From: Euryarchaeota archaeon UBA19
Lineage (GTDB): Archaea > Thermoplasmatota > Poseidoniia > Poseidoniales > Thalassarchaeaceae
Assembly (NCBI GenBank): GCA_002502175.1
Contig: DAPQ01000047.1
Location: 1-38,114 of the forward strand
Direction: 5' to 3'
Length of the DNA stretch: 38,114 bases
Shown piece after piece: positions 1 to 8,018 of the stretch. The position numbers and the translations under genes are program-made. Numbering within the stretch: position 1 is the first letter of the stretch; each line of letters starts with the position of its first letter. The notes beneath the pieces were generated by a model. The model was given only the letters and a program-made list of their open reading frames with translations. It did no database searches and was not told the DNA's origin.

Positions 1-1007
1 GTAGAGGAGCAGGTTCCATCACCTAATTGCCCATGCGTGTTGACACCCCAACATTGCATTGAGCCGTTGTCGGTTACTGCGCATGTATGGGAGCCAATGC
101 CATCCAGCATGATGGCGCTAATATTAGTCCCTAGATCGATGATATGGACGTTCCCTGTAACAGCTCCATTGTCGGAGAATACTGTATACTTGTTACCCCA
201 ACAACCAACCGAGCCATTTTCGAAAATTACGCAAGATGATAATCCCGAAGTAACTAACGAAACAGCCCTCAAACCAGTAGAATGGTCGACGGATACAGGA
301 ATTAGTGAATTGTTGGTTGTGCCGTCTCCGAGTTGCCCTCTAACATTGTAGCCCCAGCACATTACATCACCGAGGTGGGTTATGGCACATGTGTGGTGCT
401 CTCCGGCTGAGACCGCAACAGCGTAAACACCACTTCCTAGGTCGATATTCACAGGAGATACTCGATTATCGGTTGAGTTATCTCCAATCTGACCGAAGTG
501 ATTTCGCCCCCAACACCAAAGACTGGCATCGACTAAAATTGCACATGTGTGATCTTTACCCTCATCGACCACCACAGGTTCATGGCTCAGAGTAACATAG
601 CCAGAAGTCGAAACCGAATTTCCTAGTCCGAGTTGACCGTAGTTGTTTGAACCGGAACAATACATTGAGTAATTGGATAGAATTGAACATCTTCCCGAAG
701 TAGAAATTAATGAGTTTTCACTGTAAACCGGATTACCCTGAGACCATTCAACAGTAGTGCCGTTTGCGAGCACAACCAATGGACCATTCACACCAATGTC
801 CAAAACGGAATGAGAGAATACCGTTCCAGCTTCGCTACCTTGAATATTCAAAGTTGGACCACTAGAGTGAGTGAAGAAATTCTCGCTCTGATTGGCTAGG
901 GAGGGTTGTGATTCCTCACCGCCAGATAAGTACCCTAACATTGGAACTCCAAGGAATAAAACACAGATTCCAAAAGCAACGATTCTCTTCGTTTCCTCGT
1001 TCAACAT
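1..1007 (-). CDS. RCC1-repeat exported or membrane-anchored protein, 3' end missing
   Basis: The reverse strand reads open from an ATG at 1007 to the left edge of the window, about 335 codons, so the C-terminus is missing. The protein begins MLNEETKRIV and has a hydrophobic stretch at about residues 9-25, a signal peptide or N-terminal anchor. It then carries at least four copies of an RCC1/alpha-tubulin-suppressor-type signature, of the form CWGxNxxGQLGDG (for example CWGRNHFGQIG, CWGYNVRGQLG and CWGVNTHGQLG), each preceded by a HTCAI-like strand. Such repeats fold as a blade-per-repeat beta-propeller. Paired Cys in each repeat could form disulfides outside the cell. It lies downstream of the radical SAM gene on the same strand with a 56-nt gap. 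Its ligand is not predictable. The family call is firm, the function is not. Confidence 0.85.
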   Translation of the reverse strand, partial: MLNEETKRIVAFGICVLFLGVPMLGYLSGGEESQPSLANQSENFFTHSSGPTLNIQGSEAGTVFSHSVLDIGVNGPLVVLANGTTVEWSQGNPVYSENSLISTSGRCSILSNYSMYCSGSNNYGQLGLGNSVSTSGYVTLSHEPVVVDEGKDHTCAILVDASLWCWGRNHFGQIGDNSTDNRVSPVNIDLGSGVYAVAVSAGEHHTCAITHLGDVMCWGYNVRGQLGDGTTNNSLIPVSVDHSTGLRAVSLVTSGLSSCVIFENGSVGCWGNKYTVFSDNGAVTGNVHIIDLGTNISAIMLDGIGSHTCAVTDNGSMQCWGVNTHGQLGDGTCSS

Positions 1008-1063
1008 GCTTCTTGGCGTGATTGCTGAGATTATCACTATTCCCTATGCCTGAACGGGTTGCA

Positions 1064-2845
1064 TCATGCCTTTAGGACCTTCAGAGCCAGTCCGTAGGAC
1101 TGGACGCCTGCATCCTGAAGAGCCGTTTTTACGTCAGAGTATGGATTCTCTGAAGATTTCCTAGACGCCTTGGCTCTGTTGGACACGATGCGCCAAGCAG
1201 CCTTACTCCCTATTCCGGGTATTGCCTCAAGTTGAGATTGGCTTGCGGAGTTGATGGATAGGTTTGTTTCAACTCCGCTGATACTTCGCATCCCATGGCC
1301 TGTCACTATGATGTCTGATTCGGTTTCAAGTGGGATCTGATATCGTGTTCCCACCAATATGGGATAAGCACCAATTTGCCTTCCAAATGTTATCCCTGCT
1401 CGGCCATAAATTGAGACATCTCTGTGCATCTTATCCAACACCTGTTCAGGCCTTCTAATTCGATCTTCATGTGCCTCCCACCAAATTCCTTTCAGTTCGC
1501 TGCCGATTGGAAACATCTCCTCTAGTAGTGGTTTGTCTATCTCATCTCTTACGCTGCGTTTGAATGACTGAAATGTATCCTCGGGGATTTCTTGGAATCC
1601 TTGCCCTTCTACCTGTCTGATATTTATCCGCCGCAGCCACAATCCTTCCGACCGAAGTGAATCCAACAGGTCGCGATTCATTCTGTATGATTCAGTTGAT
1701 TCACCGTTCAATCCCGCAATGAAATTTAGACCAGGAAGCAGTTTTGGCAAACCTCTTTCTCCCCTCTCTCGGCCAAATTGATTGATGTGTCGTATAGCAA
1801 TTTTGAGTTGTTCTGAATCACAATTCAGCCAATTTGTTTCGTGCACTTTAGGGTCCGCTGATTCAAGTCCAAAGGAAAGTACTGCACCATCCGAGAGGGT
1901 CGAAATTAATGATTTAGTAATCTCTGTTGCGGGTTCCAAATTTTCAGCGACAATAGAGGGATTTGCATTGTCAACATGGAGTATTTCTAACCTCTCATCT
2001 TGCCGTAAACCATGTAGAACTTTAGCAATTGGTTCTGGATTAGGAATGGGGTATTCTAGTTCTACCACACCTTCTGCCTTGTAGGTGTAAATGTCTGTAG
2101 CGCCACCTATACGAACATGACGAACGCCATTATCCAAAGCGGTTGTAATTTCGGCGATGACATCCTCCTCATCCCTCCAAATCGGAACTCCTTTCTTCGG
2201 TTCAATACAAAACTTGCAACCTCGTTTGTAACGAACGCAGCCTTGATACAATTCTACTTCGTAAGTCAACGGCCCAGAACGACCATCTTCAGTGAAAAGG
2301 TCGGGATGATTTGTGACACATTTTCCAGACGCACCTTTCTTCGCCCAATCGTCCCACTGTTCGGCAGTTCTGCGTTTGTGTGACCAACCTCCGGTCGACA
2401 GATAGTAATCCAATGTAGCGTCTGTATCTTGAACTGCGCAGAATAAATTTGTCCGCAGCGGCATCCATCCATCGTAGCGCCAATGACGTATAGCCCAGCC
2501 ACCTGCAAGCACAGGTTGTTCACTCGGAAATACCGCAAGAAAATCATCCAATTCTCTTCGTGATATAGGAGTCCCTCGAACATACTTCCCCGGGACTACT
2601 GCTCCGGCCAGGACAACAGCGCCATCCAGTTCCGAAAGTTCTCGCTGAAGTTCTTGTCTTTCCGATGAATTAGTGAGTTTTTGTTTGTGGAAAAGTCTCC
2701 ACTCGTCAATAGTCATGTAGGTGTATGGTATTGACTTAGATTCTAGAACGCCACAGATATATCGAATATGAAAACCAAGATAGTTTGGCACACCAAATGC
2801 AGCTGGTTCATCCTCATATCCATCGAGGACTAACCAGCCTTCCAT
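1064..2845 (-). CDS. Radical SAM protein with C-terminal helix-hairpin-helix (COG1031-like)
   Basis: This 593-residue protein has an N-terminal region of about 190 residues that may be a cobalamin-binding-like Rossmann fold. A radical SAM core follows, with the cluster cysteines at C203, C210 and C213 (GCVRYKRGCKFC), then a GGATDIYTY segment and a later PGLNFIAGLNGES strand typical of this barrel. The last 63 residues (about 531-593) form a helix-hairpin-helix around INSASQSQLEAIPGIG, a fold that usually contacts nucleic acid. This order matches the archaeal family described as radical SAM with a C-terminal HhH motif (COG1031), whose reaction is unknown. The first two cluster cysteines are six residues apart instead of the canonical three. 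The ATG start at 2845 gives a natural N-terminus. The 79-nt gap upstream shows no clear promoter or strong hairpin. Confidence 0.88.
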   Translation of the reverse strand: MEGWLVLDGYEDEPAAFGVPNYLGFHIRYICGVLESKSIPYTYMTIDEWRLFHKQKLTNSSERQELQRELSELDGAVVLAGAVVPGKYVRGTPISRRELDDFLAVFPSEQPVLAGGWAIRHWRYDGWMPLRTNLFCAVQDTDATLDYYLSTGGWSHKRRTAEQWDDWAKKGASGKCVTNHPDLFTEDGRSGPLTYEVELYQGCVRYKRGCKFCIEPKKGVPIWRDEEDVIAEITTALDNGVRHVRIGGATDIYTYKAEGVVELEYPIPNPEPIAKVLHGLRQDERLEILHVDNANPSIVAENLEPATEITKSLISTLSDGAVLSFGLESADPKVHETNWLNCDSEQLKIAIRHINQFGRERGERGLPKLLPGLNFIAGLNGESTESYRMNRDLLDSLRSEGLWLRRINIRQVEGQGFQEIPEDTFQSFKRSVRDEIDKPLLEEMFPIGSELKGIWWEAHEDRIRRPEQVLDKMHRDVSIYGRAGITFGRQIGAYPILVGTRYQIPLETESDIIVTGHGMRSISGVETNLSINSASQSQLEAIPGIGSKAAWRIVSNRAKASRKSSENPYSDVKTALQDAGVQSYGLALKVLKA

Positions 2846-2924
2846 TCAATCCCTCAACCTGTCGGACTACTATTCCGTCTTCACGACTTCGCTAAGAGAG
2901 AGTGAGTGAAGCGATTAATTTGCA

Positions 2925-4202
2925 TCAGCGACGGTTGCGGCGGCCTCGGCCACGAGACCCTCTGCCTCCGCGATCTCCGCCATCATTGGATTCCTGTACA
3001 CTGATTTTTCTGCCGTGTATTTCACTTCCATCCAATTCCTTAATCGCCTTTTCACCGGCTTTGCGGCTAGCAAACTTGACGAAAGCAAATCCGCGTGATT
3101 TACCAGTATCTCGATCTTTGGCAATACTACACTCTGTAATCTCTCCATGTGCTGAGAAGAGATTTCTCAATTCATCCTCGCTAGCATCAAAGGATAGGCG
3201 GGCGATGAAGAGTTTGATGCCTGCTAGTTCGGCAGCTTCCGAACGTGCTTTGGTCAATACTTCACGCTCAGCAGCGAGTTCTTCCTTTGTGGCCTTGCCT
3301 TCTTTGACCTTATCCATGCAGTCTTTACAACGGATTGGTTTTCCAGCAGTCGGCTCGAATGGGACGGTTGTATCGGTTCCACAAAGTGTACACTTACACT
3401 CGTGCTGTACTCTCTGTCTTCCAGCCCCACCACCGCCTTTTCCTGTGATGGCAGAGCGCATTCGCATTGCGGCTTGAGGTGCTTGATGGCTTGGACCACG
3501 ACGATGGTCGGCCATTGGCGAAAGATAGGGTCTAGCCCCTTCGTGACCGAGATTACCTTCAGCTTCAGCAGACCATCTTTCTCCTGCCCTGTTCAAGTCC
3601 TGTATATCTTCACCGAGAGTATGGCCATGGCCAAATCCATTCGATAGGGCCCGATAACCTGAATAATCACATCGATTACAATCTACATTGAAGTCTTGCT
3701 TGTCATCAGAAGTTACCAATTCATTTCCGCATACAGGACAAATTGCCCATAGCACACCCAACTCAGGAGAACCTCGTGTACTCGCCTTGAGATTTGGTTC
3801 GAGTTGAGTGATTCGGGCACGTATCAAATCCCGTGATCTCATAGCGTCGCCTGGTGAAGGAAGAAATCTGTCGACGATTTCAGTGACGAAAATGTCGGCA
3901 AACAAATTCTCGGCAGAAAGATCACGATGCCCGCCATCCTTTTCGATGTGAAGAATACGAATCATTGCAACCTTTGGCATAAGTTTGGTAACTTCTGCAA
4001 TTACGTCATCGCCTATCTGTGGAGAATTTGTCTCTGGACGGTTAGCGTCCACTGAGATTGTATCGCCATCGGAAATAATTCTGCCACTGACTAGGGCTAT
4101 TGCGCCAGATTCAGTCTCAGAGAGGCCCGAACCTAGGCTAGCACCAGCCGGCACTTCGACCTGGTTGCCCGGCGTGACAAAGTCACCAGTACTAGCACTC
4201 AT
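2925..4202 (-). CDS. Csl4-like exosome subunit fused to a CxxC-x17-CxxC finger, RRM and RGG tail
   Basis: This is one uninterrupted 425-residue frame. Residues about 8-185 match archaeal exosome subunit Csl4: an N-terminal domain (FVTPGNQV), an S1/OB-like segment around 60-150 (IGDDVIAEVTKLMPKVAMIR) and a C-terminal zinc ribbon with C155, C158, C175 and C178. A low-complexity linker (about 190-265) follows. Next is a second metal site, C271-x2-C274-x17-C292-x2-C295, then a charged helical linker. A complete RRM (about 329-405) carries RNP2 (KLFIARL, 330-336) and RNP1 (RGFAFVKF, 370-377). The tail is Gly/Arg-rich (RGGRGSRGRGRRNRR). Csl4 normally caps the exosome and recruits substrate, so the extra modules would add RNA-binding surfaces. 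This is inferred. Domain calls are from motifs. Its neighbour on the same strand is an RNA methylase gene. Confidence 0.88.
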   Translation of the reverse strand: MSASTGDFVTPGNQVEVPAGASLGSGLSETESGAIALVSGRIISDGDTISVDANRPETNSPQIGDDVIAEVTKLMPKVAMIRILHIEKDGGHRDLSAENLFADIFVTEIVDRFLPSPGDAMRSRDLIRARITQLEPNLKASTRGSPELGVLWAICPVCGNELVTSDDKQDFNVDCNRCDYSGYRALSNGFGHGHTLGEDIQDLNRAGERWSAEAEGNLGHEGARPYLSPMADHRRGPSHQAPQAAMRMRSAITGKGGGGAGRQRVQHECKCTLCGTDTTVPFEPTAGKPIRCKDCMDKVKEGKATKEELAAEREVLTKARSEAAELAGIKLFIARLSFDASEDELRNLFSAHGEITECSIAKDRDTGKSRGFAFVKFASRKAGEKAIKELDGSEIHGRKISVQESNDGGDRGGRGSRGRGRRNRR

Positions 4203-4240
4203 CGAGGGCGGCCACCGGCCTGCCCCCTATGAACGGTCCG

Positions 4241-4257
4241 GCCGTGCAAAGCACGGC
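4241..4257. repeat. Perfect inverted repeat in the gap before the Csl4-RRM gene
   Basis: A 7-bp perfect stem, GCCGTGC and GCACGGC, surrounds a 3-nt loop (AAA). It lies in the 67-nt gap between the methylase gene stop and the Csl4-RRM start, both on the minus strand. It could form in the leader RNA, or be a processing or termination signal. It belongs to the set of short-loop inverted repeats seen in other gaps of this window. Confidence 0.6.
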
Positions 4258-4269
4258 AAAATCGAGAAA

Positions 4270-4890
4270 TTAGGAGTGCCCCGGTGGCAATAGACGCCAG
4301 AATCCAGCTCTAGTCTTCCCTTGACGGCTGGAGTGATGAGAATAGGCAGCGGGTAATGCGAAATCTGTTTCCCAGTATTTCTCGGCATTCCATCCAACCG
4401 ATTCAAATATCGCTTCAATATGCGTTGCTTCAGCGCTATGCATCAGATGTGAAATAGCATTTGAACGAATTATTGCTTCTAGAAAAGGTCGATCTGATTT
4501 TACTTTTTGAGTACCCCAGGGAGGATTGGAAATAATCAAGTCTGCACCACTCACATCAAGAGAACCATCGACTGATTTACAGATTATTTCTACTGAATCC
4601 GAAACACCTGCTTGCTCAATCGACTGAAATGCCACTGAGCAGGCTTCTTCGTCTGCCTCTACCAAAACTACCTGAGACACACCCATCAGTGCTGCCCCCA
4701 CGCCTAAAATTCCGTTTCCCGCACCTAAATCAACAATGGATGAATCCTCAGATAGGTCTCCGAATGCAATAATTTGTGCTAGCCAAGAGGCAGCAATATC
4801 ACCCGAGGTAGAATATTGTTCCAATTCTACATTCCCACAGGGATGTGGAGGTAGAGAGGAAAGCAGCATTGCAAGTTGGCGCTGACGCAC
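4270..4890 (-). CDS. Predicted RNA/DNA N6-adenine methylase, METTL5/COG2263 type
   Basis: A 206-residue class I methyltransferase. The SAM-binding motif I is DLGAGNG (54-60), the acidic end of beta-2 is VEAD (77-80), and the catalytic motif IV is NPPW (122-125) followed by GTQKVKSDRPFLEAI, which closely resembles the NPPFGTQ...ADRxFL block of the METTL5/COG2263 family. The N-terminal RQLAMLL...VELEQYSTSGDIAA block is also typical. METTL5 methylates an adenine in small-subunit rRNA in eukaryotes. The same role here is an inference. The start is GTG at 4890; an ATG at 4869 would remove the conserved RQL block and is less likely. It lies 36 nt downstream of asd on the same strand and is probably co-transcribed. 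Confidence 0.88.
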   Translation of the reverse strand: MRQRQLAMLLSSLPPHPCGNVELEQYSTSGDIAASWLAQIIAFGDLSEDSSIVDLGAGNGILGVGAALMGVSQVVLVEADEEACSVAFQSIEQAGVSDSVEIICKSVDGSLDVSGADLIISNPPWGTQKVKSDRPFLEAIIRSNAISHLMHSAEATHIEAIFESVGWNAEKYWETDFALPAAYSHHSSRQGKTRAGFWRLLPPGHS

Positions 4891-4926
4891 GGCTTGGGAA
4901 GGTAGTCACTCTATTGGGATGTGCGG

Positions 4927-6027
4927 TCAAACCTCTTGTGCAAGTATAGTGTTGTTATCATGCAGAAGTCCGTCGGCGAGTAATTGTTCTACAAGTAAAA
5001 CAGAATATCCAGCGGCGCCGCGTATCGTATTGTCGGCCATCAAAGAAAATCTTAGGCTTGAGCCTTCTATTTCCACCTCACCTACTGCCACTGCCATAGC
5101 CGCTTTGAGGTCATGAGCAGGGTGTTCTATTTCCTCAAAGCCGACCCAGCGATGGTCGTCATCAAGTTCTCCATCAACGAATATGATTGGTCTCTTAGCA
5201 GCTGAAGGAAGGTTAAGTTCTTGGCTTCTAGAATATGATTCTCGCCAAGCACGAATAACTTGATGGGCGCTAACCTGTTCCTCAAATTCAACTTCGATTC
5301 GTGCGTAATGACCGTGGTCACGCATTACCCTTTCACAAGAGGCTTCAATATCGAATTCGCTAGACATTATCTTTGTTAATTCGGTTACTATTGATTCCGC
5401 CTCTCCGGGTATATCAGAGGAGATATTATGACCTGCTCGACCTTCAGCTAGAAGCATCCTTCCTCCTCCGGAAAGGGCCTGCTGAGTGGCTATTCTAACC
5501 GATTTAATGCCAGCAATTTGTATCAATGGTGAAAGGGTAATCGCAATAGGTAAAACCATACAATTGGAACACGCAATTAGACGGCCATCAGAACTTGCTG
5601 ATTGTTTCTGTAGAAGACTTAGATGGTGGATATTGACTTCGGGAACGATAAGTGGAACATCGGATTGTAAGCGGTGTATTTGGGCATGAGAGATTACTAG
5701 GAAACCTGCCGCCGCTAAATTTCTCTCCACCCTATCGGCTGGTTCATCGGGAAGTGCTGAGAAAATAATCCTAACACCTAAACTTTGAAACTCCTCGATC
5801 AATGAAGGAAGATTGTCCAATCCTGCAATTATCAAATCAGAAGGAGGCGGCCGTTCTTCATCTAAACTCCAACGGCATTCGTCATAGGGAGTTCCGGCGG
5901 TTTCTGGTGAGCCGACTACTGCTACCGGCTCGAGCCAGGGATGAAACTGAAGGCGCTGGAAAAAACGCTGAGCGACAAGCCCAGTAGCGCCGAGAATGGC
6001 GCATCTGACCCTTCCATAGGCGTCCAT
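4927..6027 (-). CDS. asd: Aspartate-semialdehyde dehydrogenase
   Basis: This enzyme reduces L-aspartyl phosphate to aspartate semialdehyde with NADPH, the branch point to lysine, threonine and methionine. The 366-residue product has the N-terminal dinucleotide motif GATGLVAQRF (13-22), the active-site segment ACSNCMVLP with catalytic C156, the TQQALSGGG strand (181-189), and the His-bearing RVMRDHGHYARIEV segment (H238 or H240). The length and the form of the active-site block fit the archaeal/fungal subclass. The ATG at 6027 places the nucleotide-binding motif at the usual distance from the N-terminus. The gene diverges from rmuC over a 112-nt gap and heads a minus-strand run with the methylase gene and probably the Csl4-RRM gene. 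Confidence 0.95.
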   Translation of the reverse strand: MDAYGRVRCAILGATGLVAQRFFQRLQFHPWLEPVAVVGSPETAGTPYDECRWSLDEERPPPSDLIIAGLDNLPSLIEEFQSLGVRIIFSALPDEPADRVERNLAAAGFLVISHAQIHRLQSDVPLIVPEVNIHHLSLLQKQSASSDGRLIACSNCMVLPIAITLSPLIQIAGIKSVRIATQQALSGGGRMLLAEGRAGHNISSDIPGEAESIVTELTKIMSSEFDIEASCERVMRDHGHYARIEVEFEEQVSAHQVIRAWRESYSRSQELNLPSAAKRPIIFVDGELDDDHRWVGFEEIEHPAHDLKAAMAVAVGEVEIEGSSLRFSLMADNTIRGAAGYSVLLVEQLLADGLLHDNNTILAQEV

Positions 6028-6107
6028 TGTTTCGACTCATCATTACACCCTTCCTAAAGAGTACTGTTCGGAGTTCTAGTTACAATTCGACAAATTTGGT
6101 TCTGAAT

Positions 6108-6142
6108 AGGTTAAATACCCTCGATTTCTATATCTTGGTATG
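6108..6142 (+). promoter_or_regulatory. TATA-type promoter for the rmuC gene, apparently leaderless
   Basis: The sequence TTAAATA at 6111-6117 is centred 26 nt before the ATG at 6140. Archaeal TATA boxes are centred about 26-27 nt before the transcription start, so the transcript would begin at or next to the ATG, with no leader. No ribosome-binding motif is seen before this ATG, which agrees with a leaderless message. Confidence 0.65.
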
Positions 6143-7411
6143 TTCAATGAAATCGTGTATATCGTCGGCGGCCTTCTTGCAGGTGGCGCCATCGGTTGGT
6201 TACTAGCCAAACAGAAAACAAATCAAGAATTGAGTCAAGCAAAATCGGAACTAAGTCGTGCAAATGCTTTGAATGAGGCAAACGAAAGTGGAGACGAAAA
6301 GACCCGAGAACTTCTGAATGAAGAAAGAAAGAGAGTAAATGAATTGCTTGAATCGAGGTTCGAAAATATAGCAACCGAAGTAAATCAGCGCAACACTGAG
6401 GCATTTTTACAACTTGCAGAACAGAAATTTAACTCGGATCAAAAAGAAGCTGAAAAGTCCCTTGACGCAAGGAAAATGGAGGTTGAAAATTTAATCAAAC
6501 CTCTGCGTGAAGAGATGACAAAATTATCTCAAGCAAATTCGGAAATGGAAAAGGAGAGAGTTGGCGCTTATGAAGCAATCAAGCGTCAATTGAAAGAGTT
6601 AGGGCAGAAGACGGACTCTCTTGGAGATAGAACCACTGCCCTTTCGACCGCATTAACCACCTCTGGACAAGCAAGGGGCAATTGGGGGGAAATGAAACTT
6701 AGAAGGCTGTTCGAAATGGCGGGTATGTCCGAACAAGTTGATTTCTTCGAACAAGAAACTGTAGAGGGTGGTGGTCGTCCAGATTACATTGTCCGACTAC
6801 CTCAGGAGGGAGTAATCCCAATCGATTCAAAGGCGACTGGTTCTCATTTTCTACAAGCGGTGGAGTTGGACCCAGGGCCAGAACAGGATGCACATCTGAA
6901 AGAACATGCCAAAGCCATGAAGAGTCGAATCAAGGATCTCGGCGCAAAAGCGTATCAAGAGTCTATAGAAGGCGACTTTGACCATGTTGTGATGTTCATA
7001 CCTAGTGAAGCGATGGCTGCCGCCGCCTTCACCACCGATCCTGAATTGCTGGATTATGCCATGACGAAATCTGTATTGATCGCTACCCCTGTTACTATGT
7101 TGGGATTATTGAGAACCGTCGCTCTATATTGGCAACAACATGCTCTAGCAGAGGGTGCAAGAGAGATTTACGATGTGTCAAGGGAGATGTACAAGCGCAC
7201 TACCACACTAATCGAACACATGCTGAAAGTTGGTACACATCTAGATAAGGCAGGTAAGTCATATAATGAAGCAATGCGATCTTACGAAAGCCGTGTCTTA
7301 CCCCAAGGACGTAGACTAGACGAATTGAAGGTCTCAGAAACATTGCAAAGTGGCCTGCCCGAAGCCACTGAAGTAGGCACTAGACCAGATAGGTTAGCAG
7401 AGGAGAAGTGA
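6140..7411 (+). CDS. rmuC: RmuC-family DNA recombination protein
   Basis: The 423-residue product has an N-terminal membrane segment (about 5-23, YIVGGLLAGGAIGWLLA), a long coiled coil rich in Glu/Lys (about 27-155) and a RmuC nuclease-like domain. That domain includes ARGNWGEMKLRRLFEMAGM, then GRPDYIVRLP and VIPIDSKA, a PD-(D/E)xK-like core (D...DSK) near residues 215-235. E. coli RmuC limits recombination at inverted repeats and is associated with the envelope. The exact biochemical role is poorly defined. The length and domain order are those of bacterial RmuC. The M23-type gene follows after 25 nt on the same strand. Confidence 0.92.
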   Translation: MFNEIVYIVGGLLAGGAIGWLLAKQKTNQELSQAKSELSRANALNEANESGDEKTRELLNEERKRVNELLESRFENIATEVNQRNTEAFLQLAEQKFNSDQKEAEKSLDARKMEVENLIKPLREEMTKLSQANSEMEKERVGAYEAIKRQLKELGQKTDSLGDRTTALSTALTTSGQARGNWGEMKLRRLFEMAGMSEQVDFFEQETVEGGGRPDYIVRLPQEGVIPIDSKATGSHFLQAVELDPGPEQDAHLKEHAKAMKSRIKDLGAKAYQESIEGDFDHVVMFIPSEAMAAAAFTTDPELLDYAMTKSVLIATPVTMLGLLRTVALYWQQHALAEGAREIYDVSREMYKRTTTLIEHMLKVGTHLDKAGKSYNEAMRSYESRVLPQGRRLDELKVSETLQSGLPEATEVGTRPDRLAEEK

Positions 7412-7436
7412 TGACCTTACTCCTTCTCGCAAGACC

Positions 7437-8018
7437 ATGATTGATTGGGATTCCCACGAGTTCCATCCTGTGGTTGATATGCCCGAAGATTACACAATTC
7501 TTGACTTGTCAGGGGGGACTTGGACTCCTCCAAAGACCAAATATAGTGTTGGAAAGTACGATGAATTGAGACCCGGATTATACTCAACTGAACTCTTTTC
7601 GGGAGAGCGCTTTCTACACATAGGAATAGACATTGGTGCACCGGTTGGAACTGCTTGTATGGCATTCGCCGAGGGCGAAATTTCTCACTTTGGATACAAT
7701 ACGGCCGATGGCGACTATGGTCACGTTGTAATCACCAAACATATTCTAGATGGCGTTCCAATCTGGGCACTTTACGGCCATCTTGATTCGGCTTCGATAG
7801 AAGGGAAATCGGTCGGTCAGAAGGTGAATGCTGGTGAAGTAATATGTTGGATGGGTGCCCACCATGAAAATGGTGGTTGGGAGCCTCACCTACATTTTCA
7901 ATTATCATATCAAGAACCGGAAACTCACGATATGCCGGGAGTTGTAGCGCCTAGTGACCGAGATGAGGCTCTGCAAATCTATCCCGATCCAAGATTGGTT
8001 TTGGGAGCTCTCTACTAA
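7437..8018 (+). CDS. M23-type (LytM/DD-metallopeptidase fold) protein
   Basis: The 193-residue product has the full M23 metal-site pattern: H61 and D65 in HIGIDIG, H115 in LYGHL, and H151/H153 in HLHFQ. The glycine-rich segments GAPVGT and GEVICWMG occupy the usual strands of the beta-sheet core. M23 enzymes normally cut peptide bonds in peptidoglycan or other cell-wall polymers. No signal peptide or membrane helix is visible, so the protein looks cytoplasmic unless its start is wrong. Archaea of this kind are not known to make peptidoglycan, so the substrate is open; some relatives may act on other peptides. The stop codon overlaps the stop of the convergent isomerase gene. The ATG start at 7437 is the first in frame after rmuC. 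Confidence 0.82.
   Translation: MIDWDSHEFHPVVDMPEDYTILDLSGGTWTPPKTKYSVGKYDELRPGLYSTELFSGERFLHIGIDIGAPVGTACMAFAEGEISHFGYNTADGDYGHVVITKHILDGVPIWALYGHLDSASIEGKSVGQKVNAGEVICWMGAHHENGGWEPHLHFQLSYQEPETHDMPGVVAPSDRDEALQIYPDPRLVLGALY

Noticed and set aside
37..595. Two open frames on the plus strand (37-351 and 389-595)
   Set aside because: They lie opposite the RCC1-repeat gene, which has a clear repeat pattern. Their translated sequence has no recognisable features.
2902..3477. A 191-residue plus-strand frame rich in Pro, Ser and Arg
   Set aside because: It is the antisense of the RRM/RGG region of the Csl4 fusion. Its composition mirrors the Gly/Arg-rich codons.
6085..6100. CAAATTTG palindrome in the asd-rmuC gap
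   Set aside because: An 8-bp A/T-rich palindrome without a loop is expected by chance in such sequence and has no supporting context.
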